The notes below the pieces were generated by a model. The model saw nothing but the letters and a program-made list of their open reading frames with translations. It was not told the origin of the DNA and ran no database searches. Position numbers and translations under genes: made by a program. From NCBI GenBank assembly GCA_019638845.1, contig JAHBSZ010000002.1, positions 62,001 to 126,000 of the forward strand: a stretch of DNA of 64,000 nucleotides. The letters are read 5' to 3'. The stretch is from Salinibacterium sp. GTDB taxonomy: Bacteria; Actinomycetota; Actinomycetes; Actinomycetales; Microbacteriaceae. Every line of letters begins with the position of its first letter. Position 1 is the first letter of the stretch. Positions 34,122 through 43,793 of this stretch are shown here, piece by piece.

Positions 34122-35670
34122 GGCCGAGGAACTTCTGCAGCGACGCGAGCTCTTCCTCGCTCGGTCCACCGGGCTTGGAGCCGAGGCCGAAGCCCGACCC
34201 TGCAGCGGCAGCAGGCTTCCCGGATGCCCCGGCCGCAAGCGCCGCGTTCTCTGCCGCCCGCTTGGCGGGGTTGCCCGACTTCGAGCCCTTCTTCTTCGGC
34301 TGCGTCTTCGCGCCACCGAACTTCTGGCCGGGAATCGGGCCCATCCCGGGCACTTGCGGTACACCGCCGCGTGCGACGGTCTTCATCATCTTGGCTGCCT
34401 GGTCGAAGCGGTTGACGAGTGCGTTGACGTCGGTGACCGTCGTTCCCGATCCGCGAGCAATTCGCACGCGGCGCGATCCGTTGAGCACCTTCGGTTGGCG
34501 GCGCTCCTGCACCGTCATCGATTGGATGATCGCCTCCGTGCGCGTGATCTCCGACTCGTCGAAGTTGTCGAGCTGTTCGCGCATCCCTTTCGCCCCGGGG
34601 AGCATGCCGAGCATGTTCTTGATCGAGCCCATGTTCTTGAGCTGCTGCATCTGACCGAGAAAATCTTCGAGGGTGAAGGTATCTGTGGCGAATTTCTCCG
34701 CGACCTTCTTGGCCTCATCTTCGTCAAAGTTCTTCTGCGCCTGCTCGATGAGGGTGAGGATGTCACCAAGGTCGAGGATGCGACTCGCCATACGGTCCGG
34801 GTAGAAGGGCTCGAAGTCGCCGAGGCCCTCCCCCGTCGAGGCGAACATGATCGGGCGACCGGTGACCGATGCGACGGAAAGCGCGGCGCCACCACGGGCG
34901 TCACCGTCGAGCTTGGTGAGAACGACTCCGGTGAAGTCGACGCCCTCTTGGAAGGCACGTGCCGTCGCCACGGCGTCCTGGCCGATCATGGCGTCAATGA
35001 CGAAGAGCACCTCGTCGGGGTCAACGGCCTTGCGGATGCTCGCCGCCTGCTTCATCAGTTCGGCGTCGACACCGAGGCGTCCGGCCGTGTCGACGATCAC
35101 CACGTCGTATTGCTTCTGTTTCGCGAACTTAAGGGCGTCTTTGGCGACCTTGACCGGGTCGCCCTTGCCGTTGCCGGGCTCGGGAGCGAAGACGGGAACG
35201 CCAGCCTGCTCCCCCACCACTTGAAGCTGGGTGACCGCATTGGGCCGCTGCAGGTCGGCCGCAACGAGAAGCGGGGTGTGGTTCTCGGACGCGAGCCACT
35301 TTGCGAGCTTGCCCGCAAGGGTCGTTTTTCCCGCGCCCTGGAGGCCGGCAAGCATGATCACCGTCGGTGGCTGCTTGGCAAACTGGATGCGCCGCGCCTC
35401 ACCACCGAGAATCGTGATCAGTTCGTCGTTCACGATCTGGACCACCTGCTGAGCAGGGTTGAGCGCCTTGGACACCTCGTCGCCGAGGGAACGCTCACGG
35501 ACCCGCCCGGTGAACTCCTTGACGACCTCGAGGGCGACGTCGGCATCGAGCAGCGCACGCCGGATCTCGCGGACTGTGCCGTCGACATCGGCGGGGCTGA
35601 GCTTGCCCTTGCCCCGCAGGTTCTTGAAGGTATCTGCGAGACGATCGGTGAGGTTTCCGAAAAGTGCCAT
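34117..35670 (-). CDS. ffh: Signal recognition particle protein Ffh
   Basis: 517 residues. SRP54: N domain, GTPase with GLQGAGKTTLAGKLA near 107, DTAGRLGVDAELM and TKLDGDARGGAALS, then the Met-rich M domain (FLGQMQQLKNMGSIKNMLGMLPG as two pieces) with the RNA-binding RIARGSGTTVTDVN motif. Targets nascent membrane proteins to FtsY at the membrane. The C-terminus is a Gly/Ala/Lys-rich tail typical of actinobacteria. Its stop lies in a duplicated 42-bp unit. Confidence 0.97.
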   Translation of the reverse strand: MALFGNLTDRLADTFKNLRGKGKLSPADVDGTVREIRRALLDADVALEVVKEFTGRVRERSLGDEVSKALNPAQQVVQIVNDELITILGGEARRIQFAKQPPTVIMLAGLQGAGKTTLAGKLAKWLASENHTPLLVAADLQRPNAVTQLQVVGEQAGVPVFAPEPGNGKGDPVKVAKDALKFAKQKQYDVVIVDTAGRLGVDAELMKQAASIRKAVDPDEVLFVIDAMIGQDAVATARAFQEGVDFTGVVLTKLDGDARGGAALSVASVTGRPIMFASTGEGLGDFEPFYPDRMASRILDLGDILTLIEQAQKNFDEDEAKKVAEKFATDTFTLEDFLGQMQQLKNMGSIKNMLGMLPGAKGMREQLDNFDESEITRTEAIIQSMTVQERRQPKVLNGSRRVRIARGSGTTVTDVNALVNRFDQAAKMMKTVARGGVPQVPGMGPIPGQKFGGAKTQPKKKGSKSGNPAKRAAENAALAAGASGKPAAAAGSGFGLGSKPGGPSEEELASLQKFLGR

Positions 35671-35693
35671 GGTGAACCTAGTTTAATGGGCAG

Positions 35694-36209
35694 ATGGCAC
35701 TCATCGTTTCGATCGCAGACAAGACCCCATCCATTCCCGAATCCGCATGGGTGGCTCCCAACGCGACCCTCGTCGGGGCCGTCACACTCGCGGAGGGCGC
35801 GAGCGTGTTCTACGGCGCTGTGCTACGAGCCGACGTCGATTCCATCTCGCTGGGCGAGGGGTCGAACATCCAGGACAACGTGGTCGTCCACTGCGACGGT
35901 GGCAAGCCGACGGCCATTGGCGCCAACGTGAGCGTCGGCCATGGCGCGGTTCTGCACGGATGCACGATCGAAGACGGCAGTCTCATCGGCATGGGGGCGA
36001 CGGTGCTCAACCTCGCGGTGATCGGCGCGGGATCCCTCGTGGCTGCCGGGGCGGTTGTGCTCGAAGGCACGATTGTGCCGCCGGGGTCACTCGTCGCCGG
36101 GGTTCCTGCGAAGGTACGGCGTGAGCTCACCGAGGAGGAGCGCACGGGCATCCGGGAGAACGCGGAGCACTATGTCGGATACCGCGAGGTGCACCGCGCA
36201 GCCAATTAG
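35694..36209 (+). CDS. Gamma-carbonic anhydrase-like hexapeptide-repeat protein
   Basis: 171 residues of left-handed beta helix: repeated [LIV]G-x4 turns such as NATLVGAVTLAEGASVFYGA, then DNVVVHCDGG and VGHGAVLHGCTI supplying zinc-ligand histidines, and a C-terminal helix (RRELTEEERTGIRENAEHYV). This family includes true zinc carbonic anhydrases and inactive relatives (PaaY, YrdA). It is divergent from ffh and shares its stop region with the small membrane gene (36206). Confidence 0.9.
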   Translation: MALIVSIADKTPSIPESAWVAPNATLVGAVTLAEGASVFYGAVLRADVDSISLGEGSNIQDNVVVHCDGGKPTAIGANVSVGHGAVLHGCTIEDGSLIGMGATVLNLAVIGAGSLVAAGAVVLEGTIVPPGSLVAGVPAKVRRELTEEERTGIRENAEHYVGYREVHRAAN

Positions 36210-36499
36210 GCGGTGAGGTTCGCGAGATACAGCGCGAGCACACCAGCGAACGGTACGAGGGCCACGACGATAGTGGCGATCGGCAAGGCCTTCTTGGCGC
36301 CCTTGGCGAGCCGCACGATCGCGACGATGATCGACGCGAGAGCGAGAGCGAGCCCCCCGACGAACAGCACCTGGTACAGGATTGCACCCGACCCGTCGCC
36401 GCTCAGCGCAGCGCTGACGCCGTAGACGAAGCTCGCAGGAACGACGACCGCCGCGATGACAGCGGCGAGGAGCGGGATGACCCCGCGCGAGGTATTCAT
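36206..36499 (-). CDS. Small membrane protein, three hydrophobic segments
   Basis: 97 residues with membrane segments near 7-30, 40-62 and 75-95 and short basic loops (RLAKGAKK). No known family is recognised. It lies 15 bp downstream of ftsY on the same strand and probably shares its transcript. The stop overlaps the end of the gamma-carbonic anhydrase gene by 4 bp. Confidence 0.7.
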   Translation of the reverse strand: MNTSRGVIPLLAAVIAAVVVPASFVYGVSAALSGDGSGAILYQVLFVGGLALALASIIVAIVRLAKGAKKALPIATIVVALVPFAGVLALYLANLTA

Positions 36500-36514
36500 G
36501 CCCGAACGATAGCG

Positions 36515-37384
36515 CTAGCCGACGAGCCCCTGCACGAACACGTGCGGAGTGAAGCCGGTGAGGTCGTTGATTCCCTCACCCTGGCCGACGAGCTTGATCG
36601 GGATGCCCGTGCGCTCCTGAACCGCGAGCACGAAACCTCCCTTTGCTGATCCGTCGAGCTTCGTGAGCACGAGCCCAGTGACGCCAGCGCTCTCGATGAA
36701 CGCTTCGGCTTGGGAGAGGCCGTTCTGCCCGGTCGTCGCGTCGAGCACGAGGAGCACCTCGGCGATCTCGACCTGCTTCTCCAGTGCGCGACGGATCTTG
36801 CCGAGCTCGTCCATGAGCCCGCTCTTGGTCTGAAGACGGCCGGCGGTGTCGATGATCGCGATCTCGATACCCTCCCGCACAGCGCGCTCGACAGTCTGGA
36901 ACGCTACGGATGCCGGGTCCTGTCCCTGCTGCTGTGGCACGACGATCTCGGCTCCGCCACGCTCGGCCCACGTTGCCAGTTGCTCGACGGCGGCCGCCCT
37001 GAACGTGTCGGCAGCACCCACGACGACCGTGCGCCCGTACCCGGTCAGGAACTTCGCGAACTTGCCGATCGTGGTGGTCTTGCCCACGCCGTTGACGCCC
37101 ACGACGAGGACTACGGCCGGGCGAGCGCTCAAGTGCAGGGTCGGGTCGAGCCGGGCCAGTCGCTCCTCGAGAGTCTCGCGGAGCATCCGTTTCAGGTCGG
37201 TCGGATCCGTGGTGCGGTACTTGGCGACGCTCGCCCGCAACTCATCGACGATGGAATCGGTGATGTCCGGGCCGAAGTCCGCGGACAGGAGGGCGTCTTC
37301 GAGGTCTTCCCACGTGCTCTCGTCGATCGTCGCGCGCGAGAACATGCCCTTGAGGGCTGAAGAGAGTGACCAGCTCGGTGCCAT
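36515..37384 (-). CDS. ftsY: Signal recognition particle receptor FtsY
   Basis: 289 residues from ATG at 37384; a GTG 30 bp upstream is possible and neither has a strong ribosome site. NG domain only: GVNGVGKTTTIGKFAKFL near 95, DTAGRLQTKSGLMDEL and TKLDGSAKGGFVLAV. The acidic membrane-binding A domain of E. coli FtsY is missing, as in many actinobacteria. Docks SRP-ribosome complexes at the membrane. Just downstream of smc. Confidence 0.96.
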   Translation of the reverse strand: MAPSWSLSSALKGMFSRATIDESTWEDLEDALLSADFGPDITDSIVDELRASVAKYRTTDPTDLKRMLRETLEERLARLDPTLHLSARPAVVLVVGVNGVGKTTTIGKFAKFLTGYGRTVVVGAADTFRAAAVEQLATWAERGGAEIVVPQQQGQDPASVAFQTVERAVREGIEIAIIDTAGRLQTKSGLMDELGKIRRALEKQVEIAEVLLVLDATTGQNGLSQAEAFIESAGVTGLVLTKLDGSAKGGFVLAVQERTGIPIKLVGQGEGINDLTGFTPHVFVQGLVG

Positions 37385-37443
37385 GGCAAAAGGGTACGGG
37401 ACTGGCCGGGCCACAGCGTGCGTCGGCGCGGTGGGGCGGGCGG

Positions 37444-40400
37444 CTAGCTCGCGCGCTCGGCGTTCACGCGCTGGCCCACGACGGCGCTGATGCCGTCGGC
37501 GCGCATTGACACCCCGTACAGTGCATCCGCGATCTCCATCGTGCGCTTTTGGTGAGTGATGACGATGAGCTGGGATGTCTGGCGCAGGTCTTCGAAGATC
37601 GTGAGCAGTCGACCGAGGTTGGCGTCATCAAGAGCGGCCTCGACCTCGTCCATGATGTAGAACGGGCTGGGGCGCGCCTTGAAGATGGCGATGAGCAGGG
37701 CGACCGCGGCGAGCGAACGCTCTCCGCCGCTGAGGAGCGACAGTCGCTCGATCTTCTTGCCCGCAGGCTTGACCGTCACCTCGATCCCCGTCGTGAGCAT
37801 GTTCTCGGGGTCGGTGAGGTGGATGCTGCCCGTTCCGCCCGGGAACAGGATCGGGAACACCTGGTTGAACGCCGCCTTCGTGTCCTCGAAAGCGCTGCCG
37901 AAGATGTCTTGCATCTTTTCGTCGATCTCTTCGATGATCGTGAGCAGGTCTTTGCGGGTGTTCGTCAGGTCGGTGAGCTGCTCGGTGAGGAACTTGTGTC
38001 GTTGCTCGAGCGCCTCGAACTCTTCGAGCGCAAGCGGGTTGACGCGACCGAGCTGCACGAGCTTGCGCTCCGCCGCAGCAAGACGAGCCTGCTGTTCGAT
38101 ACGGACGAAAGGCTTACCGATGGTTGAGCCCGTCGAGGCCTCGTCGGTGTTCTCCGGTGGTGAGGTCTCGTCGTCGCGCGGCGCCGAGTCGTCCGGGACC
38201 GCGACCTGGGGGCCGTACTCTGCGACGAGGACGTCCTCGACGAGACCGAGTTCATCACCCGCACGCTCGAGCAGGGTGGAGAGGTGCAGCTTCTTCTCGT
38301 AGATCTGCATTTCGAGTCCGTGCACATTCTCACTGACCGCAAAGAGACGCTCACGCAACGTGATCTCTTCACGGCGAAGGGTGGCGAGCTCCTCGTTTTG
38401 CGTGCTGCGCTCCGACTCGCGCGCTGCGAGCCGGACGCGAGCCTCGGACACCGACCTGTCGACGGAGTCGAGCACCGCCGGCAGAGCCGCGATGACCTGA
38501 TTGGCGGCGGCGACTTGACGCTGACGGATGACCCTGAGTCGAGCGTGCTCCTCCGCAGCCTCACGCTCGGCTACGAGTTGCTCGGCGAGCGTCTCAGCGC
38601 GGGCTCGCTCCGCCCGCACACGCTCTCGGATCGTCTCGAGTTGGATGCGCAACTCGAGTTCGGTAGCTCGAGCCGCCTCCACCTCGGTCTGCACCCCGTC
38701 GCGCGCCGAGGCATCGAGCATGGGCCGAGGCGTCGACGCGAACTCCGAGTGGTCGGCCTTGGCCTTCTCCACGACGATTTCGGCCTCACGCACCGATTCG
38801 GTCGAGACCTGAAGGGTGGCGGACAGTCGCTCCCACTCCGCCTGCGCGGCTTCGAGCTGGATTCGGAATCGCGAGAGCTGCTCTGACTGGGCGGCCAGAG
38901 CAGCGTCGTACTCGCGCAAGGCGGTGAGGGCTGCCGCGGCATCCTTCTTCGCTATTTCGAGGGCGCCGCGCTTCTCGGCGAGCGCAAACGTCGTGCGCTC
39001 GATCTGGGTCGTGACCGTCTCAAGCTTGACGGCGGCTGCGTCGCGCTCGGCGACGAGTTCGACACGCGAACGCTTCGCTCCCGAACCACCCCTGAGCACG
39101 TACCTCGTCAGCACGTCGCCCTGACGCGTGACGAACGTCGCATCACCGATCGAACCGTAGGCAGCTCGGGCGGAGTCGAGATCGTCGGCGACATACACTC
39201 CCGCGAGAAGTCCGAGCACCCCGTCAGGAGCAGTGACCACATCGGCGGCGGGGCGAACTCCGGCAATCGAGGTCGTGGCGCGCGGCGCCGCGCTGTCGGC
39301 GACGATCACCTCAACGCGGCCAAAGTCTTTCGACGACGACTCGGCAAGCGCGTCGAACGCGGAATCCTTGTCGTCAGCAAGCACCGCGTCGGCAAGGGAG
39401 CCGAGAGCAGCCGCAATCGCGGCCTCGAAACCCGGCTCGATCTTGACGTGCTCGGCGACGAGGCCCCGGATGCCCGGCAGCTTCGCCCCGACGAGAGCGC
39501 TCGAGCCGTCCTTCTGGTCGACGGCGAGCGAGAGAGCCGAATTGCGGGCGGCAAGTGCATCCCGCTCGCGTTCCGCGGCGTGCAGGTCGTCGCGCAAGCC
39601 TTCGATCTCGGCCTGGAGCGTGGCGACGCTGGCCTCGGCAGCCTCGTACGCGGCGTCGAGCGACCCGTCGCCCTCGTCGCCGGTGGACGCCTGGGCCTCC
39701 AGCGCAACCAGCTCGGTACGCGCAGCATCCCGGCGCTGCTCGGCCTGTTCGAGGGCGTTCTGCTGGCGGAGCAACTCGCCTCGCGCTGCAGCAAGCTTCG
39801 AGCTGGCGACATCGACGCGCGAGGCCAAGCCGGCAAGTTCGAGCTCGTGGCGGGAAACGAGGGCGCTTTGCGCCGCAATCTCCTCATCGAGCGAGTCGAG
39901 GGACGCCTTCGCCATCGCCGTGGCCGCGGCGGCCTTGCCGACGAGTCCCTCGGCCTCCGCGACGCCAGCCTGAAGACGGTCCGCCTCTTCGCGCGCCTCC
40001 TGCACCGAGGCCTGGCTGATCGTCGATCCCGCGCTCGGGCCGTCGCCCTGTTGACCGAGCAACGACAGTCGCTGGTTGGCCAGTGTGTAGAGATTCCGCA
40101 GGCGCTCCTGAGCCGACTCGAGACCGAACGCAGTGCGGCGCGCGATGTCGACTGCGTCGCCCACCTGGGCTTGTTCGAGGCGGCTCTCCCGAAGTTTGTT
40201 CTGGTCGAGTTGCTCCTGCAGCACGATGCGCTCGGTCTTGCGTTCCGATTCGCTGCGGCTGAAGTCCGTGATCACGGCGCGCAGTTCGACAACCTCGTCG
40301 GCCAGCAGCCGAGCACGGGCATCCCTGACAATCGAGGCGATCGATGCCGCTTCTTTGGCGATCTCCGCCTGCTGACCGAGCGGCTTCAGCTGACGTCGGA

Positions 40401-40992
40401 TCTCGCCAGCGAGATCGGAGAGACGGGTGAGGTTCGCCTGCATCGCGTCGAGCTTGCGGAGCGTCTTCTCTTTGCGGCGGCGATGCTTGAGGATTCCGGC
40501 GGCCTCTTCGATGAACCCGCGACGGTCTTCGGGCGACGCATGAAGCACGGCGTCAAGCTGCCCTTGCCCGACGATCACATGCATTTCGCGACCGAGACCG
40601 GAGTCGGAAAGCAACTCCTGCACGTCGAGCAACCGGCACTGCTCGCCATTGATCGCGTACTCGCTGCCCCCGTTGCGGAACAGTGTTCGGCTGATCGTCA
40701 CTTCGCTGTACTCGATGGGCAGTGCGCCGTCGGCGTTGTCGATGGTGAGCACCACTTCGGCCCGGCCGAGCGGCCCCTTCGTCGCGGTGCCGGCGAAGAT
40801 GACGTCTTCCATCTTGCCGCCGCGAAGGGTTTTCGCACCCTGCTCGCCCATGACCCAAGCGAGGGCATCCACGACATTCGACTTGCCGGAACCGTTCGGC
40901 CCCACCACGCACGTCACGCCCTGCTCGAAGGCGAAGGTGGTCGGCTGCGCGAAGGACTTGAATCCCTTGAGGGTCAGGCTCTTCAGGTACAA
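37444..40992 (-). CDS. smc: Chromosome segregation protein SMC
   Basis: 1182 residues. N-terminal ATPase half with GPNGSGKSNVVDALAWVMGE (Walker A), long coiled coils, a hinge near 500-650 (GIRGLVAEHVKIEPGFEAAI), second coiled coil, then C-terminal half with signature LSGGERSLAAVALL and Walker B FYIMDEVEAALDD. Condenses and separates the chromosome with ScpA and ScpB, which are not in this window. Usual smc-ftsY-ffh order. Confidence 0.98.
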   Translation of the reverse strand: MYLKSLTLKGFKSFAQPTTFAFEQGVTCVVGPNGSGKSNVVDALAWVMGEQGAKTLRGGKMEDVIFAGTATKGPLGRAEVVLTIDNADGALPIEYSEVTISRTLFRNGGSEYAINGEQCRLLDVQELLSDSGLGREMHVIVGQGQLDAVLHASPEDRRGFIEEAAGILKHRRRKEKTLRKLDAMQANLTRLSDLAGEIRRQLKPLGQQAEIAKEAASIASIVRDARARLLADEVVELRAVITDFSRSESERKTERIVLQEQLDQNKLRESRLEQAQVGDAVDIARRTAFGLESAQERLRNLYTLANQRLSLLGQQGDGPSAGSTISQASVQEAREEADRLQAGVAEAEGLVGKAAAATAMAKASLDSLDEEIAAQSALVSRHELELAGLASRVDVASSKLAAARGELLRQQNALEQAEQRRDAARTELVALEAQASTGDEGDGSLDAAYEAAEASVATLQAEIEGLRDDLHAAERERDALAARNSALSLAVDQKDGSSALVGAKLPGIRGLVAEHVKIEPGFEAAIAAALGSLADAVLADDKDSAFDALAESSSKDFGRVEVIVADSAAPRATTSIAGVRPAADVVTAPDGVLGLLAGVYVADDLDSARAAYGSIGDATFVTRQGDVLTRYVLRGGSGAKRSRVELVAERDAAAVKLETVTTQIERTTFALAEKRGALEIAKKDAAAALTALREYDAALAAQSEQLSRFRIQLEAAQAEWERLSATLQVSTESVREAEIVVEKAKADHSEFASTPRPMLDASARDGVQTEVEAARATELELRIQLETIRERVRAERARAETLAEQLVAEREAAEEHARLRVIRQRQVAAANQVIAALPAVLDSVDRSVSEARVRLAARESERSTQNEELATLRREEITLRERLFAVSENVHGLEMQIYEKKLHLSTLLERAGDELGLVEDVLVAEYGPQVAVPDDSAPRDDETSPPENTDEASTGSTIGKPFVRIEQQARLAAAERKLVQLGRVNPLALEEFEALEQRHKFLTEQLTDLTNTRKDLLTIIEEIDEKMQDIFGSAFEDTKAAFNQVFPILFPGGTGSIHLTDPENMLTTGIEVTVKPAGKKIERLSLLSGGERSLAAVALLIAIFKARPSPFYIMDEVEAALDDANLGRLLTIFEDLRQTSQLIVITHQKRTMEIADALYGVSMRADGISAVVGQRVNAERAS

Positions 40993-41152
40993 GGCGCTGC
41001 CCCTCCATTCGCTGTGATGATCGCTCTAAGCTACCCGACTGCCGCACCTAACGGTTCCGTCTCGATCGGTTGGCGGCGATGACGTCGGCTGTAATCTGGT
41101 CGGCTGCTCATCGTCGCGGCACACATTCGGCATCGTCAACCAGGAGCAGACC

Positions 41153-42226
41153 ATGATGGGCGACTTCACGATCGACCAGCTCACGATTCCCGCGACCCTC
41201 AACGGGCCGGGCGGCGCCGACTTCATCCGATCGGTGGAGGTTGGCAACGAGGTCGAGGCGATCGGGTACGGCACGGCCGATGTCACGTACGAGCCGGATG
41301 AAGAACTTCCGATCTTCAGCAATCCGCACGAGCCGAAGCACGTTCTCGTGGCGCGGGTCGGTGGGGGGATCGTCGCCCGGGCGCTCTGCGAGACGACGCT
41401 CGGGGATGACGCCGACACTGCGTGGCTCACCACCGAAGTGCTGCCCGAGTTCCGTCGGCGCGGCATCGGCACCGCCCTCGCGGACGCGGTCGAGAACATG
41501 GCACTTGCCGACGGAAAATCCAAGGCAATCGTCTATTCGCCTGTCGCCGAAGGGCCGGGCCCACGTATGGACTCCCCTACCGGGTACGGATCGATCCGCG
41601 CGGACGACCCGAGCGTGACATTTCTCACCGGACGCGGCTACCGCCTCGAGCAGATCGAACGCCTCAGTCGCCTTCCTCTTCCGATTGCGGGCCTCGACGG
41701 ACTCGTCGTCGCTGCGGAAGAACGCTGCGGCCCCGAGTACCGCCTGCACTATTGGGTGGGGCGCACGCCGGAGCGCTGGCGCGAAGGCATCGCCCATCTC
41801 GGTACTCGGATGAGCACGGATGCCCCCACCGCCGGTCTCGAAGAGCCCGAAGACATCTGGACAGCCGAGCGCGTCAAGGAATCTGACGATCGGGCGGAAC
41901 GGATGAGCCCCCGTCGCCGCATCACCGCAGCGGTCGAGCACCTCCCCACCGGTGAGCTCGCCGGGTTCACAATTCTGTCGGTGCCACAACAACAGCATCG
42001 CGCCGTCGACCAGTACGCGACTCTCGTGCTGAAGGAACATCGCGGACACGCGCTCGGGATGCTCCTGAAGGTCGGCAACCTTGCGCACCTCGAACGAGTG
42101 AAGCCGGGGCATCCGTCGATCATGACCTTCAATGCCGAGGAGAACCGGCACATGCTCGACGTCAACGAAGCCGTGGGATTCGTGCCGGTAGCGAGCGAAG
42201 GCGGATGGCGCAAAGACCTGAGGTGA
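41153..42226 (+). CDS. GNAT-family acetyltransferase with two GNAT-like domains
   Basis: 357 residues, CAGGAG upstream. The first GNAT domain (about 60-170) has EVLPEFRRRGIGTALADAVE, the acetyl-CoA binding loop. The second (about 225-357) has ATLVLKEHRGHALGMLLKVG and ends with FNAEENRHMLDVNEAVGFVP. This tandem plan is shared with mycothiol synthase and other actinobacterial acetyltransferases, but the sequence is not convincing as MshD. Substrate unknown. It begins a plus-strand pair inserted between smc and mutM. Confidence 0.87.
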   Translation: MMGDFTIDQLTIPATLNGPGGADFIRSVEVGNEVEAIGYGTADVTYEPDEELPIFSNPHEPKHVLVARVGGGIVARALCETTLGDDADTAWLTTEVLPEFRRRGIGTALADAVENMALADGKSKAIVYSPVAEGPGPRMDSPTGYGSIRADDPSVTFLTGRGYRLEQIERLSRLPLPIAGLDGLVVAAEERCGPEYRLHYWVGRTPERWREGIAHLGTRMSTDAPTAGLEEPEDIWTAERVKESDDRAERMSPRRRITAAVEHLPTGELAGFTILSVPQQQHRAVDQYATLVLKEHRGHALGMLLKVGNLAHLERVKPGHPSIMTFNAEENRHMLDVNEAVGFVPVASEGGWRKDLR

Positions 42227-42257
42227 CTCGTTCAGTGTCGCGCCTTAGGCTGCACAC

Positions 42258-42905
42258 ATGATCGCGGGAAAGTTGCTCAGCTCTGCTGTTGCGGCCTGCG
42301 TGCTTGTCGGCCTTGTTGCGTGCGCCAGCCCCGTTGTGATGCCCGCGCCCAGCGTCACCGCGACGACACCCGTCGATACCAGCCCGGCCGTTGTCACCGT
42401 GTCAGCATCGACCGTCTCCGTCACCACGAAGACCGGCGTTGTTCTCGAAGCATTCGACTATTTCACCGATGCGGACGCCGTGGTTGCGCTGCTCACCGAC
42501 GCGTTCGGTTCCGCGCCCACGGTCGAACACATTCCTGGCCTTGAAGAGCCCGGATACACGAGCTACGGCTGGAGCGGATTCCAGTTGCAGGCACTGGACG
42601 CGGGCGCGGACGCCTATCCGCCGCTGCGCGTCACGGTTGTCGTCACGAGCGTGGGCGACGTGCTGATCTCCACGGTTGACGGAATCTCGGTCGGCGCGAA
42701 TGCCGACGCGGTTGCGGCGGCGCACCCCGACACCACCCAGGAGTTCGCTCTCACGAACGGGCCGAACCACTACGCAATCCGCCTCGACGAGACGACCCTC
42801 ACGGGACCGACCGGCGAAACCTACGGTGTGTACGTCGGTCTCGGCGCCGAAGTCGGCGGCCCGGTCACCTCGATCGCTGCGCCGCAACTCTCACTGGGCG
42901 TCTAG
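42258..42905 (+). CDS. Putative lipoprotein
   Basis: 215 residues. Signal peptide with lipobox LVAC (Cys at residue 22), a Thr/Ser/Val-rich linker, then a soluble domain of about 150 residues with FDYFTDADAVVALLTDAFG near 70. No family recognised. It is 31 bp after the GNAT gene and probably co-transcribed. Anchored outside the membrane if the lipobox is used. Confidence 0.75.
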   Translation: MIAGKLLSSAVAACVLVGLVACASPVVMPAPSVTATTPVDTSPAVVTVSASTVSVTTKTGVVLEAFDYFTDADAVVALLTDAFGSAPTVEHIPGLEEPGYTSYGWSGFQLQALDAGADAYPPLRVTVVVTSVGDVLISTVDGISVGANADAVAAAHPDTTQEFALTNGPNHYAIRLDETTLTGPTGETYGVYVGLGAEVGGPVTSIAAPQLSLGV

Positions 42906-42918
42906 CGTCAGTGAGGCA

Positions 42919-43788
42919 CTAACGCACCCGCTGGCACCACGGGCAGAAGTGTGAACCGCGGTTCATGAACGACTCGCGCACAATTGGCCTGCCGCAGCGC
43001 GGACACGGCTCACCCTGCTGCCCGTAGGCATTGAGTGAGTGGGCGAAATAGCCGGACTGTCCGTTGACGTTGAGGTACTGCGCGTCGAAGCTTGTGCCGC
43101 CCTCGGCGAGAGCCTTCGTGAGCACAGCGCGCACCTCAGCGAGGAGAAGCTTCGCCCGCGGGCGGCTGAGAGCCCCGGTGGGCTGGTCGTAGTGAATCTT
43201 CGCTGCCCAGAGCGCTTCGTCTGCGTAGATGTTGCCGATGCCGCTGATAAGGGTCTGATCGAGCAGGGCCCGTTTGATCGTGGTGTTCTTCTTCGCGAGC
43301 CGAGAGAGAAACGCGGCGTCGTCGAAACGATCGTCGAGTGGGTCGCGTGCGATGTGGGCGACAGCGATGGGAATGAGCTGCAACGCAGCGTCGCGCGTCG
43401 GCACGAGAGTGTCGATGGCCATCGAACCGAAGATGCGCTGATCGACGAAGTTGAGCCGCAGCGGCCCGTGGTGGGGCGAGTCGAGTTCGATGCGGATGCG
43501 CGTGCGGAGGTCATCGGTGTCCCGGTCGCGAAGCAGCACTTGGCCGCTCATGCCCAGGTGCAGTACGAGGGCTTCTGTTCCAGAGTCGAGCGGGATCCAC
43601 ATGAACTTTCCGCGGCGCTCGGGGGCGAGCATCCCGCGGTCGATCAGTCGGTCGATGAAGTCTTCGCTCGGACCCGGGTGGCGACGCAGCGAGCGCTCGT
43701 CGTACACCTGCACGGATGCCACGGTCGCACCGGTCACGGCGGGTTCGAGCCCGGCGCGCACGACCTCGACCTCGGGGAGCTCCGGCAC
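42919..43788 (-). CDS. mutM: Formamidopyrimidine-DNA glycosylase
   Basis: 289 residues from the GTG at 43788, which places the catalytic Pro2-Glu3 (PELPEVEVVR) directly after the initiator as the enzyme requires; the longer frame cannot be right. Removes 8-oxoguanine and formamidopyrimidines. H2TH region LDQTLISGIGNIYADEAL and a C-terminal zinc finger (CPRCGRP, then FCPWCQ). Starts 5 bp after rnc. Confidence 0.97.
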   Translation of the reverse strand: MPELPEVEVVRAGLEPAVTGATVASVQVYDERSLRRHPGPSEDFIDRLIDRGMLAPERRGKFMWIPLDSGTEALVLHLGMSGQVLLRDRDTDDLRTRIRIELDSPHHGPLRLNFVDQRIFGSMAIDTLVPTRDAALQLIPIAVAHIARDPLDDRFDDAAFLSRLAKKNTTIKRALLDQTLISGIGNIYADEALWAAKIHYDQPTGALSRPRAKLLLAEVRAVLTKALAEGGTSFDAQYLNVNGQSGYFAHSLNAYGQQGEPCPRCGRPIVRESFMNRGSHFCPWCQRVR

Positions 43789-43793
43789 AACGG

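Noticed and set aside
39448..41082. A long plus-strand frame opposite smc
   Set aside because: Mirror of SMC coding sequence; no recognisable motif or ribosome site.
41153..42226. Mycothiol synthase (mshD)
   Set aside because: Two GNAT domains fit, but the sequence motifs around the second acetyl-CoA loop do not look like MshD; I kept the general call.
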